A stretch of 7,367 bases of DNA from Alcaligenaceae bacterium (GCA_947445495.1 CANFEI010000050.1:1-7367); one strand, 5' to 3'; numbered from the stretch's first letter, positions 1-6,445 are shown. Program-made: numbers and translations. The notes: generated from the letters alone by a model not told the origin.

Positions 1-88
1 GTTGCCTGCCGACGCAAAGGCTCGTATGCTTGCGATGACACCCCGTACCTATATCGGTTTGGCACACAAATTGGCCCTTGTATCTTAA
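1..88 (+). CDS. purB: 3' end of adenylosuccinate lyase (partial)
   Basis: Reading from base 2, the sequence gives 28 residues and then a TAA at 86-88. The peptide begins LPADAKARMLAMTPRTYIGL and ends in AHKLALVS. This resembles the C-terminal tail of PurB, which as I recall it has an 'LP..eKarl.aLTP..Y.G.A..La' pattern. PurB cleaves adenylosuccinate to AMP and SAICAR to AICAR in cytosolic purine synthesis. Only the tail is visible, so no catalytic residue can be checked and the call rests on this short C-terminal signature. The next gene starts 42 bp downstream, so any promoter for that gene overlaps the end of this one. Too short for certainty; another frame is also open here but reads as non-protein-like, Cys-rich sequence. 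Confidence 0.6.
   Translation, partial: LPADAKARMLAMTPRTYIGLAHKLALVS
59..86 (+). promoter_or_regulatory. Candidate promoter for the cytochrome c' gene (sigma-70 or degenerate sigma-54)
   Basis: Two readings overlap. A sigma-70 reading has TTGGCA at 59-64, a 16-bp spacer and TATCTT at 81-86 (4 of 6 matches to TATAAT). A sigma-54 reading has TGGCAC-N5-TTGG at 60-74. This keeps the GG of the -24 element with correct N10 spacing but has GG instead of GC at -12. Either would start transcription about 40 bp before the ATG at 131. Both lie in the tail of the upstream gene. This is weak evidence from pattern matching only. Confidence 0.3.
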
Positions 89-130
89 ATAAGTTTTCCC
101 TAACGCTATCTTCCATTTCGGAGCCGCAAG

Positions 131-589
131 ATGAAAAAACTAACGCTCGTACTGGCAGCAACAGCTCTCTGTGCACCGCTTTGGATGAGCTCGGCGCACG
201 CACAGTTCGCAAAGGCCGAAGATGCGATTAAGTATCGACAGTCTGCCTTGTCTCTGCTGGGCACACACATGAGCCGACTGCAGCCTGTGCTGAAAGGCCA
301 AGTGGCCTTTGATGTCGCTGCGGTGAAGGCGAACGTTGCCGTGATTCAAACCTTGTCGACCTTGCCCTGGACAGCGTTTGTTGCAGGCACGCAGGGGACA
401 AGCAGCGCAAAGCCTGAAATCTGGTCTGACGCTGCGGGTTTTAAAGCTGCTCAGCAAAAATTCGAAGCGGCTGTCGTGCAATTGTCGGCTGCAGCGGATT
501 CAGGTGATTTGAACAAGCTGCGTTCTGCAGCCGGCGACGTGGGGGCAAGCTGTAAAGCCTGTCACGATTCGTATCGTGCCAAAAAATAA
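131..589 (+). CDS. cycP: Cytochrome c' (class II c-type cytochrome, periplasmic)
   Basis: This 152-residue precursor has an Sec signal peptide: basic MKK, a hydrophobic core, and an A-H-A cleavage site after residue 24. The mature protein begins QFAKAEDA and is a four-helix-bundle class II cytochrome. The C-terminal haem site is C141-K-A-C144-H145 followed by Y148-R149. The stretch Y35-R36-Q37-S38-A39-L40 places a leucine (Leu16 in cytochrome c' numbering) over the distal haem face. Together with the Arg four residues after the haem His, this is the pattern of Alcaligenes xylosoxidans cytochrome c', a five-coordinate haem that binds NO and CO. By memory the mature sequence is closely similar, with one residue inserted before the haem motif. 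The likely role is NO binding or buffering during denitrification or nitrosative stress. A GGAG ribosome site at 120-123 with a 7-base spacer supports the start. The neighbour is a convergent b-type cytochrome gene. Confidence 0.95.
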   Translation: MKKLTLVLAATALCAPLWMSSAHAQFAKAEDAIKYRQSALSLLGTHMSRLQPVLKGQVAFDVAAVKANVAVIQTLSTLPWTAFVAGTQGTSSAKPEIWSDAAGFKAAQQKFEAAVVQLSAAADSGDLNKLRSAAGDVGASCKACHDSYRAKK

Positions 590-646
590 CTGTTTAGCCC
601 TGTAAAAACGGCAACAGAGTTTGCGCATACTGGCTGTATTTTTGAC

Positions 647-1342
647 TCAGCTCAAGATCCTACCAAATTGTGCAGTCGATAACCACCAAGCAACCCACGC
701 TAAGAGTCCGGCCAGAATCAACGCGCCGGTGCGCACACGCCAATCGTCTTCTGTGGGGGCGGTGTTCACCAGCAGTTGCTGGGTGTTTGCGTCGCCATGG
801 ATCATCGGTCCGATCAGTCCGTGACCTTTAAAGCTGTAGACCAAGATGGCAACAACATGCAGACCAAGCATCGCGAAGATTCCCCACTCGCCCAGTTTGT
901 GCACGCTCGTAAGTCGCGCAACCAAATCGTTGCTAACCAAGACGGACAACGGGCCTTGATACATGATGTCGTCGCTGACAAATAGCCCGGTGCTCGTTTG
1001 CACGAGTAACAACATAAGCATCGTGTAGACCGACCAAGCGCCTAACGGGTTGTGTCCAGCTTGTCGCGTGTGCGTGGTCGAGGCGTGGCGTAGATGACCC
1101 CAAGCAGCGCGTATGCTCGGCAAAAAAGAGTTGAAGCGGGCGTAGCGCGGACCGATCAGGCCCCACACGACACGGAACACCAGCAGGGCAAGTGTCGCGA
1201 TGCCAAAGTTCAAGTGCCATTGCATCCAGTTACCGCCAAGCTTAACGGTCACGAGGGCACCGACCACGCAGACTACGAGCAGCCAATGAAAAAGTCGGGT
1301 GGGTAAATCCCAGACGCGTATTTTTTGAGGGGCTTGGTTCAC
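647..1342 (-). CDS. Cytochrome b561-family di-haem membrane protein
   Basis: This 231-residue integral membrane protein resembles the bacterial cytochrome b561 / Ni-hydrogenase b-subunit family. It opens with KIRVWDLPTRLFHWLLV, the family's hallmark N-terminus. Helices are visible at about 17-35, 42-64, 101-121 and 150-170, with an extra one near 205-223. Likely haem-ligand histidines are H19 (helix 1), H43 (helix 2), H148 and H162 (around helix 4), enough for two b haems. Such proteins pass electrons between quinol and a periplasmic c-type cytochrome, and the convergent cytochrome c' gene 57 bp away is the obvious candidate partner (inference). The start is GTG at 1342. An in-frame TGA at 1357-1355 excludes any start further upstream except a rare ATT. 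The only purine-rich element, GAGG, lies just 2 bases from the GTG, so initiation may be weak. Confidence 0.9.
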   Translation of the reverse strand: MNQAPQKIRVWDLPTRLFHWLLVVCVVGALVTVKLGGNWMQWHLNFGIATLALLVFRVVWGLIGPRYARFNSFLPSIRAAWGHLRHASTTHTRQAGHNPLGAWSVYTMLMLLLVQTSTGLFVSDDIMYQGPLSVLVSNDLVARLTSVHKLGEWGIFAMLGLHVVAILVYSFKGHGLIGPMIHGDANTQQLLVNTAPTEDDWRVRTGALILAGLLAWVAWWLSTAQFGRILS

Positions 1343-1351
1343 CGCCTCAAT

Positions 1352-1398
1352 GTATCACCGTTTTGCGTTGCAACATAAATGTCATTTGACGTTGATAC
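1352..1398. repeat. Inverted repeat in the divergent promoter region (possible operator)
   Basis: GTATCACCG at 1352-1360 and CGTTGATAC at 1390-1398 are inverted copies with one mismatch in nine, 38 bp centre to centre. Between them lies the 8-bp perfect palindrome GTTGCAAC (1367-1374). The pair sits between the divergent b561 and ugpC genes, where a shared regulator could bind. No known factor is recognised from the motif, and chance is possible at this length. Confidence 0.3.
1379..1396 (+). promoter_or_regulatory. Candidate Pho box upstream of the ugp operon
   Basis: ATGTCAT (1379-1385), a 4-base spacer TTGA and CGTTGAT (1390-1396) line up with the PhoB site, two CTGTCAT heptamers four bases apart. 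The first heptamer matches 6 of 7 and the second 4 of 7. A third, poorer heptamer (TTGCAAC, 1368-1374) keeps the 11-bp period upstream. A weak -10 (AATGTT, 1408-1413) lies at about the distance expected when PhoB replaces the -35. Phosphate-starvation control would be typical for ugp genes, but the match is degenerate. Confidence 0.35.
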
Positions 1399-1471
1399 GC
1401 TGAATCCAATGTTCAAGACATGGACTACCATTGAACGCAATGCGAGTCAGCCAACAGAGCGATCTTCAACT

Positions 1472-2494
1472 ATGACAGCGGTTCGGTTTGATCAGGTAGG
1501 AAAAAGTTGGGGGGCAACCGCCGCCTTATACCCAAGCGACCTGTCACTTGAGCAAGGCGAGTTTTCCGTTTTGCTCGGGCCCTCCGGTTGTGGGAAAACC
1601 ACTACCTTGCGTTTGATCGCGGGTTTAGAAACTCCTACGTCTGGACGCATCAAAATTTTCGATCGCGATGTCACGGATGCGGCTCCTGCGCAACGTGGCG
1701 TGTCGATGGTGTTTCAGAACTACGCCTTGTTTCCCCATTTGTCGGTCGCAGAGAACGTCGTCTTTGGCCTGAAGATCCGTCGTGTCAGTAGCCAAGATAT
1801 CGCCGCACGTCTCGCGCGTACGCTGGATTTGTTAAGCCTGAGTCATTTGCAAGCACGCAAGCCTGGTGAACTCTCGGGCGGTCAGCAGCAGCGTGTTGCT
1901 CTGGCTCGCGCCTTGGTGGCAGACAGCAAGCTCTGCTTGATGGACGAGCCGTTGTCCAACCTGGATGCGCAGTTGCGTCAAGAGATGCGTCACGAGTTAC
2001 GTGCTTTACAAAAAAAGCTTGGGCTCTCTGTCGTCTATGTCACCCACGATCAGACCGAAGCAATGAGTATGGCGGATCGCGTTGTGTTGTTGCGCGACGG
2101 TCGTATTGAACAGGTCGCCACGCCGACGGACATTTATCAAAAACCTGCCACGCGTTTTGCAGCACAGTTTATTGGCAGTGCGCGGATGAATATGTTGGAG
2201 CTTGCTCAGGGCAAGATCGCTGGCACAGAGATTTCGTTAAACGTGCCCACCGGGGCAACCCATGTCGGGATTCGTCCTGAGGATGTGCGTTTAGGTGGTC
2301 AGTACAGGCTACCTGTGGAACAAAGAGAGTTTACGGGTGCAGATTTAATGCTGCACGCTAAAGCAGGGCTGCAATTGATTGTCGTGCGAGCCGAAGGTAA
2401 ACACGCACAGCAAGTGCATGGTGAGATTCAGTTGGGTTGGGAAGAGGCAAGCCTGCATTGGTTTGGTCAAGATGGTTTACGTATTGTTAGTTGA
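1472..2494 (+). CDS. ugpC: Glycerol-3-phosphate-type ABC transporter, ATP-binding protein (MalK/UgpC family)
   Basis: This cytosolic ATPase of 340 residues powers import through the UgpA/UgpE pair. All ABC motifs are present: Walker A GPSGCGKT (36-43), Q-loop Q82, signature LSGGQ (134-138), Walker B ending D158-E159, and H-loop H192. From about residue 235 there is a C-terminal MalK-like OB/TOBE domain, including GIRPEDVRLG; it looks somewhat short, since the family is usually about 350-370 residues. The ATG at 1472 was chosen because MTAVRFDQVGKSW matches the first beta strand of the family. In-frame ATGs at 1379 and 1409 would add 31 or 21 unrelated residues and lie in or next to the probable promoter. 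The ribosome site for 1472 is weak (AGAG near 1456-1459). It is the first gene of the operon and ends 17 bp before ugpB. Confidence 0.9.
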   Translation: MTAVRFDQVGKSWGATAALYPSDLSLEQGEFSVLLGPSGCGKTTTLRLIAGLETPTSGRIKIFDRDVTDAAPAQRGVSMVFQNYALFPHLSVAENVVFGLKIRRVSSQDIAARLARTLDLLSLSHLQARKPGELSGGQQQRVALARALVADSKLCLMDEPLSNLDAQLRQEMRHELRALQKKLGLSVVYVTHDQTEAMSMADRVVLLRDGRIEQVATPTDIYQKPATRFAAQFIGSARMNMLELAQGKIAGTEISLNVPTGATHVGIRPEDVRLGGQYRLPVEQREFTGADLMLHAKAGLQLIVVRAEGKHAQQVHGEIQLGWEEASLHWFGQDGLRIVS

Positions 2495-2499
2495 ACTTT

Positions 2500-2505
2500 A
2501 AGGAG
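2500..2505 (+). promoter_or_regulatory. Strong ribosome binding site fixing the ugpB start
   Basis: AAGGAG lies six bases before the ATG at 2512. It rules in that ATG over the in-frame TTG at 2491, which would overlap the ugpC stop and place seven extra residues ahead of a clean signal peptide. It is the best Shine-Dalgarno sequence in the operon, matching the usual need for excess periplasmic binding protein over the membrane subunits. Confidence 0.85.
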
Positions 2506-2511
2506 ATCGTT

Positions 2512-3795
2512 ATGAAGAAAACGTGGATACGCGCTGCAGCGGTTGCAGCAGGTCTGTGTATGAGTGCTGCTGCGTTTGCGCAGAAGACTGAAGTGTCGTT
2601 TTATTTCCCGATAGCTGTGGGTGGTCCGATCACAAAGATCATTGACGGCTATGCGGCGCAGTTTAATAAAGAGAACCCCAGTTATAACGTCACACCGGTT
2701 TATTCGGGTACGTATCAAGAGACGATCGTTAAAGTGTTGACGGCACATAAAGCAGGTAAGCCGCCCACTTCCGCGATTCTGTTGTCGACCGATACCTTTA
2801 CGTTGGCTGACGAGGGTGCCATTGCGCCGATCGATGATTTCGTCAAAACTGATGCCGACCGTGCGTGGCTCAAAAGCTTTTTCCCAGCCTTCTTGTTGAA
2901 CGGTCAGTTTGATAATAAAACTTGGGGCGTGCCCTTTCAGCGTTCGACGGTTGTGCTGTATTGGAACAAACAGTTGTTTAAAGAAGCAGGTCTTGATCCA
3001 AACAAGCCACCACAAACTTGGGCTGAGACCATCAGCATGGGTCAGAAGCTGACCAAAAAAGATGCAAGCGGCAATGTCACCCAGTGGGGCATTCAAGTTC
3101 CTTCCAGTGGCTTCCCTTACTGGTTGTTCCAGGGTTTCAGTACACAAAACGGTGGGATCTTGGCCAACGCAGCGGGTAACGCTGTGAAATATGACGATCC
3201 GAAAGTCGTCGAGGCATTGCAATATTGGGTAGACCTGTCGCGCAAGCACGGCATTCATCCTCCAGGCGTGGTGGAGTGGGGCACCACCCCACGCGACTTC
3301 CTGGAGCGTAAAGCCGCCATGATTTGGACAACGACCGGCAACCTGACCAACATTCGCAGTAACGCCAAGTTTGATTTTGGTGTCGCGATGTTGCCCGCCG
3401 GTGAGCGCCGTGGCTCACCCACTGGTGGCGGTAATTTCTTTATCTTTAAGAAAGCGACTGCTGCGGAACAAGCTGGTGCGTTTAAGTTTGCACAATGGCT
3501 CACACAACCAGAGCGTGCCGCGCAGTGGAGTATTGACACTGGCTATGTTGCGGTATCGCCGGCATCCTACGAGACTGCAGCACTTAAAAAATATGCCGCA
3601 GATTTCCCGCCAGCACTCGTCGCACGTGATCAGTTGCCCCACGCTGTCGCTGAATTGTCCACACACGACAACCAGCGCGTCACCAAGGCACTGAACGATG
3701 GCCTGCAGGCTGCTTTGACGGGTGCCAAGACGCCCGCCCAAGCAATGAAGGATGCACAAACTGAAGCCAATCGGTTATTGCGCGGTTATAAGTAA
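2512..3795 (+). CDS. ugpB: Periplasmic binding protein of a glycerol-3-phosphate-type ABC importer
   Basis: This 427-residue extracellular solute-binding protein (family 1) is close in length to E. coli UgpB. The Sec signal is MKKTW...AAAFA, with cleavage after A23 before QKTEV. C16 is preceded by Leu and lacks a lipobox, so the protein is soluble and periplasmic. Family landmarks are PVYSGTYQE (63-70), WGVPFQRSTVVLYWNK (138-153), FKEAGLDP, GGGNFFIF (305-312), TGYVAVSP (343-350) and HDNQRV (385-390). From memory of the E. coli UgpB structure, ligand-contacting Tyr, Ser, Gly, Tyr and Arg have counterparts at about Y68, S145, G306/G307, Y345 and R389. The acidic contact (Glu in E. coli) appears as Asp94. 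That fits glycerol-3-phosphate or a glycerophosphodiester, but ligand identity is inference. It abuts ugpA with no gap. Confidence 0.9.
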   Translation: MKKTWIRAAAVAAGLCMSAAAFAQKTEVSFYFPIAVGGPITKIIDGYAAQFNKENPSYNVTPVYSGTYQETIVKVLTAHKAGKPPTSAILLSTDTFTLADEGAIAPIDDFVKTDADRAWLKSFFPAFLLNGQFDNKTWGVPFQRSTVVLYWNKQLFKEAGLDPNKPPQTWAETISMGQKLTKKDASGNVTQWGIQVPSSGFPYWLFQGFSTQNGGILANAAGNAVKYDDPKVVEALQYWVDLSRKHGIHPPGVVEWGTTPRDFLERKAAMIWTTTGNLTNIRSNAKFDFGVAMLPAGERRGSPTGGGNFFIFKKATAAEQAGAFKFAQWLTQPERAAQWSIDTGYVAVSPASYETAALKKYAADFPPALVARDQLPHAVAELSTHDNQRVTKALNDGLQAALTGAKTPAQAMKDAQTEANRLLRGYK

Positions 3796-4671
3796 ATGCA
3801 TGTAGGACTGCGTCACATACACGCCTATCTGTTGCTGTTGCCCGCTTTTATTTTTTTGGTGGGTTTCACGCACTATCCGGCGATCGGCACGTTGCTCGAC
3901 AGTTTAATGTCGACGCCACGCGCCGGTCGTGCCGCAGTCTTTGTCGGGCTCGAAAATTACGCAGTGATGATGGACGACCCCACGTTCTGGAAGTCGTTAC
4001 GCAATAATTTTTGGTTTGCCTTAGTGACCATTCCTGTCTCGATTGCGTTATCCATTGCGATGGCGTTGTGGGTCAATGACAAAATCGCTGGCCGACAGTT
4101 TTTGCGTATGTCCTATTTCTTACCCACGGTGTTGCCCATGATCGCTGTGGCCAACATCTGGATCTTTTTCTATACGCCTGGTTATGGGTTGATTAACCAG
4201 GTGTTGCAACTCTTCGGTGTGGCGAGCCAAAATTGGCTCGGCGATCCCAGCTTGGTGCTCGGCTCCGTGATCGTTGTGGCCATCTGGAAAGAAGCCGGGT
4301 TTTTTATGATTTTTTATTTGGCGGCGCTCCAGACCTTAAGCCCCAGCTATAAAGAGGCTGCGCAGATTGAAGGCGCAAGCGCCTGGTATTTTTTTAGACG
4401 TGTGCAGTGGCCCTTGTTGATGCCCACGACGATCTTTGTCCTGGTCAACGCTCTGATTAACGCTTTCCGGATGGTTGACCATATTATTGTGATGACCAAA
4501 GGCGGTCCCGATAACGCCTCGTCCTTGCTCTTGTTCTATTTGTATGAGGTCGGCTTTAAGTTTTGGGATCGAGGGTATGCCTCGGCACTCACTGCAGTGT
4601 TGCTCGCGATTTTGGCGCTGGTGGGGTTGTTGCAGTTTTTTGTGCTGGATCGCCGGACGCATTACCGATGA
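3796..4671 (+). CDS. ugpA: Glycerol-3-phosphate-type ABC transporter permease (first)
   Basis: This 291-residue inner-membrane permease (binding-protein-dependent transport family, MalF type) pairs with UgpE to form the channel. About six helices are visible, the first at 9-27 and others near 72-92, 108-126, 153-175, 211-232 and 262-285. The cytoplasmic EAA loop that docks on the ATPase runs from E187-A-A through E192-G-A to the P-L-L-M-P end at 206-210. FLPTVLPMIAVANIWIFFY is typical of UgpA. The ATG follows the ugpB stop directly (TAAATG) and has no clear ribosome site of its own, so translation is probably coupled to ugpB. An 18-bp interrupted palindrome lies inside at 4223-4240. Length is normal and no frame problem is seen. 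Confidence 0.92.
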   Translation: MHVGLRHIHAYLLLLPAFIFLVGFTHYPAIGTLLDSLMSTPRAGRAAVFVGLENYAVMMDDPTFWKSLRNNFWFALVTIPVSIALSIAMALWVNDKIAGRQFLRMSYFLPTVLPMIAVANIWIFFYTPGYGLINQVLQLFGVASQNWLGDPSLVLGSVIVVAIWKEAGFFMIFYLAALQTLSPSYKEAAQIEGASAWYFFRRVQWPLLMPTTIFVLVNALINAFRMVDHIIVMTKGGPDNASSLLLFYLYEVGFKFWDRGYASALTAVLLAILALVGLLQFFVLDRRTHYR

Positions 4672-5519
4672 GCCAAGCCCTCACAAGCCCTAATACTCAA
4701 GGACGCTCGCTGGGGGCGGATACCTCAGTCTTATCGACCATTGGTGCGTGGGTATTGGCCTTGGTGTGGATTAGTCCGCTGCTGTATGCGGTGTGGGCTG
4801 CGATTCATCCGTCTGAGTTTGCGACCAAGCTGATCTTGACTGCGCCGCTCACGATGGATAATTTTCGGGCCGCCTGGGAGGCTGCACCGTTTGCGCGATA
4901 TTTTTTAAACACCACGGTGTTGGTCGCGACCATTCTATGTATGCAACTGGTGTTGTGCACACTCGCGGCCTATGCGTTTGCTCGATTTGAGTTCTTTGGC
5001 AAAAACGTACTGTTCTCGTTAGTACTCGTACAGTTGATGGTGATGCCCGAGATTCTCTTGGTGCGTAATTACCAAACACTGACCCATCTCGGGCTTGTGG
5101 ATACCTTGTTTGGAATCGGATTGCCCTATTTTGCTTCCGCCTTTGCGATATTTTTGCTCAGGCAAACGTTTAAAACGATCCCCAAAGAGCTGGTCGAGGC
5201 CGCCGCGATGGAAGGTGCCTCCACCATGCAGATCCTGCGGCATGTTTACATACCCTTGGCTAAGCCCGTGTATTTGGCGTTCTCTTTGGTGTCGGTGAGC
5301 CATCATTGGAATAATTTTTTATGGCCTCTGATTGTCAGCAACTCAGTCGAATCGAGACCTTTAACGGTAGGGTTGCAGGTTTTCTCGTCGACGGACCAAG
5401 GGATTGATTGGTCCATCATTACCGCCGCCACGTTATTAACCTCTGGGCCGTTATTGATCGGGTTCTTGATTTTTCAGCGGCAATTTGTCCAATCGTTTAT
5501 GCGCGCAGGCATTAAGTGA
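4668..5519 (+). CDS. ugpE: Glycerol-3-phosphate-type ABC transporter permease (second)
   Basis: This 283-residue inner-membrane permease is of the MalG/UgpE type. Six helices are visible, the first near 23-44 after a polar N-terminus and the last near 252-270. The EAA loop runs from E177-A-A-A through E182-G-A to P196-L-A-K-P at 200. HHWNNFLWPLIV (212-223) and the SRPLTVGLQVF stretch are typical of this subunit. The ATG at 4668 overlaps the ugpA stop in an ATGA, a standard sign of translational coupling; a GGA at 4655-4657 may help. The frame is open upstream to 4563, but those 35 residues lie inside ugpA and do not resemble the family. It ends 13 bp before the EEP hydrolase gene, so it is co-transcribed with it. 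Confidence 0.92.
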   Translation: MSQALTSPNTQGRSLGADTSVLSTIGAWVLALVWISPLLYAVWAAIHPSEFATKLILTAPLTMDNFRAAWEAAPFARYFLNTTVLVATILCMQLVLCTLAAYAFARFEFFGKNVLFSLVLVQLMVMPEILLVRNYQTLTHLGLVDTLFGIGLPYFASAFAIFLLRQTFKTIPKELVEAAAMEGASTMQILRHVYIPLAKPVYLAFSLVSVSHHWNNFLWPLIVSNSVESRPLTVGLQVFSSTDQGIDWSIITAATLLTSGPLLIGFLIFQRQFVQSFMRAGIK

Positions 5520-5532
5520 AGGTAGACACGTA

Positions 5533-6387
5533 ATGAAGATTCTGACTTGGAACGTGCAATGGTTTAAAGGCCTCGACGACGTCGTCGACGCCGCACGCGT
5601 GATTAAGCACGCGCGCAGCATGTCTGACTTTGATGCAATCTGCCTGCAAGAGGTGGCAGTGAACTACCAGGACCTGACCGGTGCAACTGAGCCTGATCAG
5701 ATCAAGGCGCTCAAAGCGTTGCTGCCTGGTTTTGAAGTCATCTTTAGTCCGGCCGTCGATGAGCTCTCTCCATGCGGTGGCTTTCGCCGACAATTTGGCA
5801 ATGTCATCGCCTCGCGCGTGCCGGTTCGGCAAATACAGCATTTCGCGCTACCTCATCCACCGGTGGAGGGTACTGAACCCAAGCCCAGCATGCCCCGGAT
5901 TGCATTGGACTGCACCTTGCAAGCCCCTTGGGGGCCCGTGCGCATGATGACGACGCATCTTGAGTACTACAACGTGGCGGCGCGGCATGCTCAAGCGCGC
6001 GCCTTAAGAGAGCTCCACTTGCATACGTGCGCCTTGGCAGCTAAGCCCCCCCAGCCAAAGCCTGGCTCACCCTATGAGACCAAGCCCCACACGATGGATG
6101 CCTTGCTCTGTGGCGACTTTAACTTTGAATACGACAGCACCGAGCACGCGTCTGTCGTAGAGCCTGGCGCAGCCGGGGCCTGGGTCAACGCGTGGGATCT
6201 CTTGCATCCCGGTAAGCCCTATCCTGCTACCTTCAGAATCTTTGATCGGACCTACGGTCCCGAGCCCGTAGGCTGTGACTTCTTCTTTGTGAGTCCTTCG
6301 TTAGGTCAGCGCGTGCAAAGCCTGGTCGTCGACCAAGAGACGCAAGCTTCAGACCACCAACCGGTCGTGATCGATTTGCAAGATTAG
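5533..6387 (+). CDS. Endonuclease/exonuclease/phosphatase (EEP) superfamily hydrolase
   Basis: This 284-residue protein has no signal peptide or membrane helix, so it is cytosolic. It carries the full metal-dependent EEP set (DNase I / AP endonuclease / neutral sphingomyelinase fold): N7 in LTWNVQW, E40 in ICLQE, H142 in TTHLEYY, D195 and N197 in GDFNF, D249 in GCDFFFV, and D274-H275 in SDHQPVVID. GNVIASR (89-95) is another family strand. All catalytic positions are intact, so it should hydrolyse a phosphodiester or phosphomonoester. Its place as last gene of the ugp operon, where E. coli has the unrelated ugpQ, suggests it acts on the imported substrate, for example freeing glycerol-3-phosphate from glycerophosphodiesters. 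That is inference; a nucleic-acid substrate is not excluded. The ATG at 5533 has AAGG at 5519-5522 upstream; MKILTWNVQW is the canonical family start. Confidence 0.88.
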   Translation: MKILTWNVQWFKGLDDVVDAARVIKHARSMSDFDAICLQEVAVNYQDLTGATEPDQIKALKALLPGFEVIFSPAVDELSPCGGFRRQFGNVIASRVPVRQIQHFALPHPPVEGTEPKPSMPRIALDCTLQAPWGPVRMMTTHLEYYNVAARHAQARALRELHLHTCALAAKPPQPKPGSPYETKPHTMDALLCGDFNFEYDSTEHASVVEPGAAGAWVNAWDLLHPGKPYPATFRIFDRTYGPEPVGCDFFFVSPSLGQRVQSLVVDQETQASDHQPVVIDLQD

Positions 6388-6398
6388 TAAGACTAGCT

Positions 6399-6415
6399 TG
6401 CACCGATATGGTCGC
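6399..6415 (+). promoter_or_regulatory. NtrC-type enhancer site, distal half-conserved copy
   Basis: TGCACCGATATGGTCGC is compared with the NtrC consensus TGCACC-N5-GGTGCA. The left half is perfect; the right half keeps GGT and then differs at three positions. The centre (6407) is 30 bp, about three helical turns, from the stronger site, and about 138 bp upstream of the predicted start. Paired helical phasing is what cooperative NtrC binding needs. The site lies only 11 bp after the stop codon of the EEP gene. Confidence 0.6.
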
Positions 6416-6428
6416 CTCTGATCTGTTT

Positions 6429-6445
6429 GGCACCGATTCGGTGCA
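6429..6445 (+). promoter_or_regulatory. NtrC-type enhancer site, near-perfect
   Basis: GGCACCGATTCGGTGCA matches the NtrC consensus TGCACC-N5-GGTGCA at every defined base except the first. Its centre (6437) is about 108 bp before the predicted sigma-54 start, the same distance as a principal NtrC site of E. coli glnAp2. The same bases can fold as a 6-bp hairpin with a 3-base loop (6430-6444). No U-tract follows, so an operator reading is preferred over a terminator. Confidence 0.75.

Noticed and set aside
590..646. Bidirectional terminator between the convergent cytochrome genes
   Set aside because: Only a 4-bp GCAA/TTGC stem (611-624) is visible, with no adjacent T-run in the right place on either strand.
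2467..3258. 263-codon open frame on the minus strand opposite ugpB
   Set aside because: It is the shadow of ugpB: no recognisable domain, no ribosome site, and unusual composition; the plus-strand frame has clear family motifs and a signal peptide.
3400..3419. Inverted repeat GGTGAGC/GCTCACC within ugpB
   Set aside because: A 7-bp stem in the middle of well-conserved coding sequence, with no associated signal; most likely chance.
5573..5588. 16-bp perfect palindrome TCGACGACGTCGTCGA near the start of the EEP gene
   Set aside because: It is produced by consecutive Asp and Val codons (GAC GAC GTC GTC GAC) in the coding frame and needs no other explanation.
6430..6444. 6-bp hairpin GCACCG/CGGTGC as a rho-independent terminator of the ugp-EEP operon
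   Set aside because: No U-tract follows (ATTTGCG), the stem is short, and the same bases fit an NtrC operator at the correct distance from a sigma-54 promoter.
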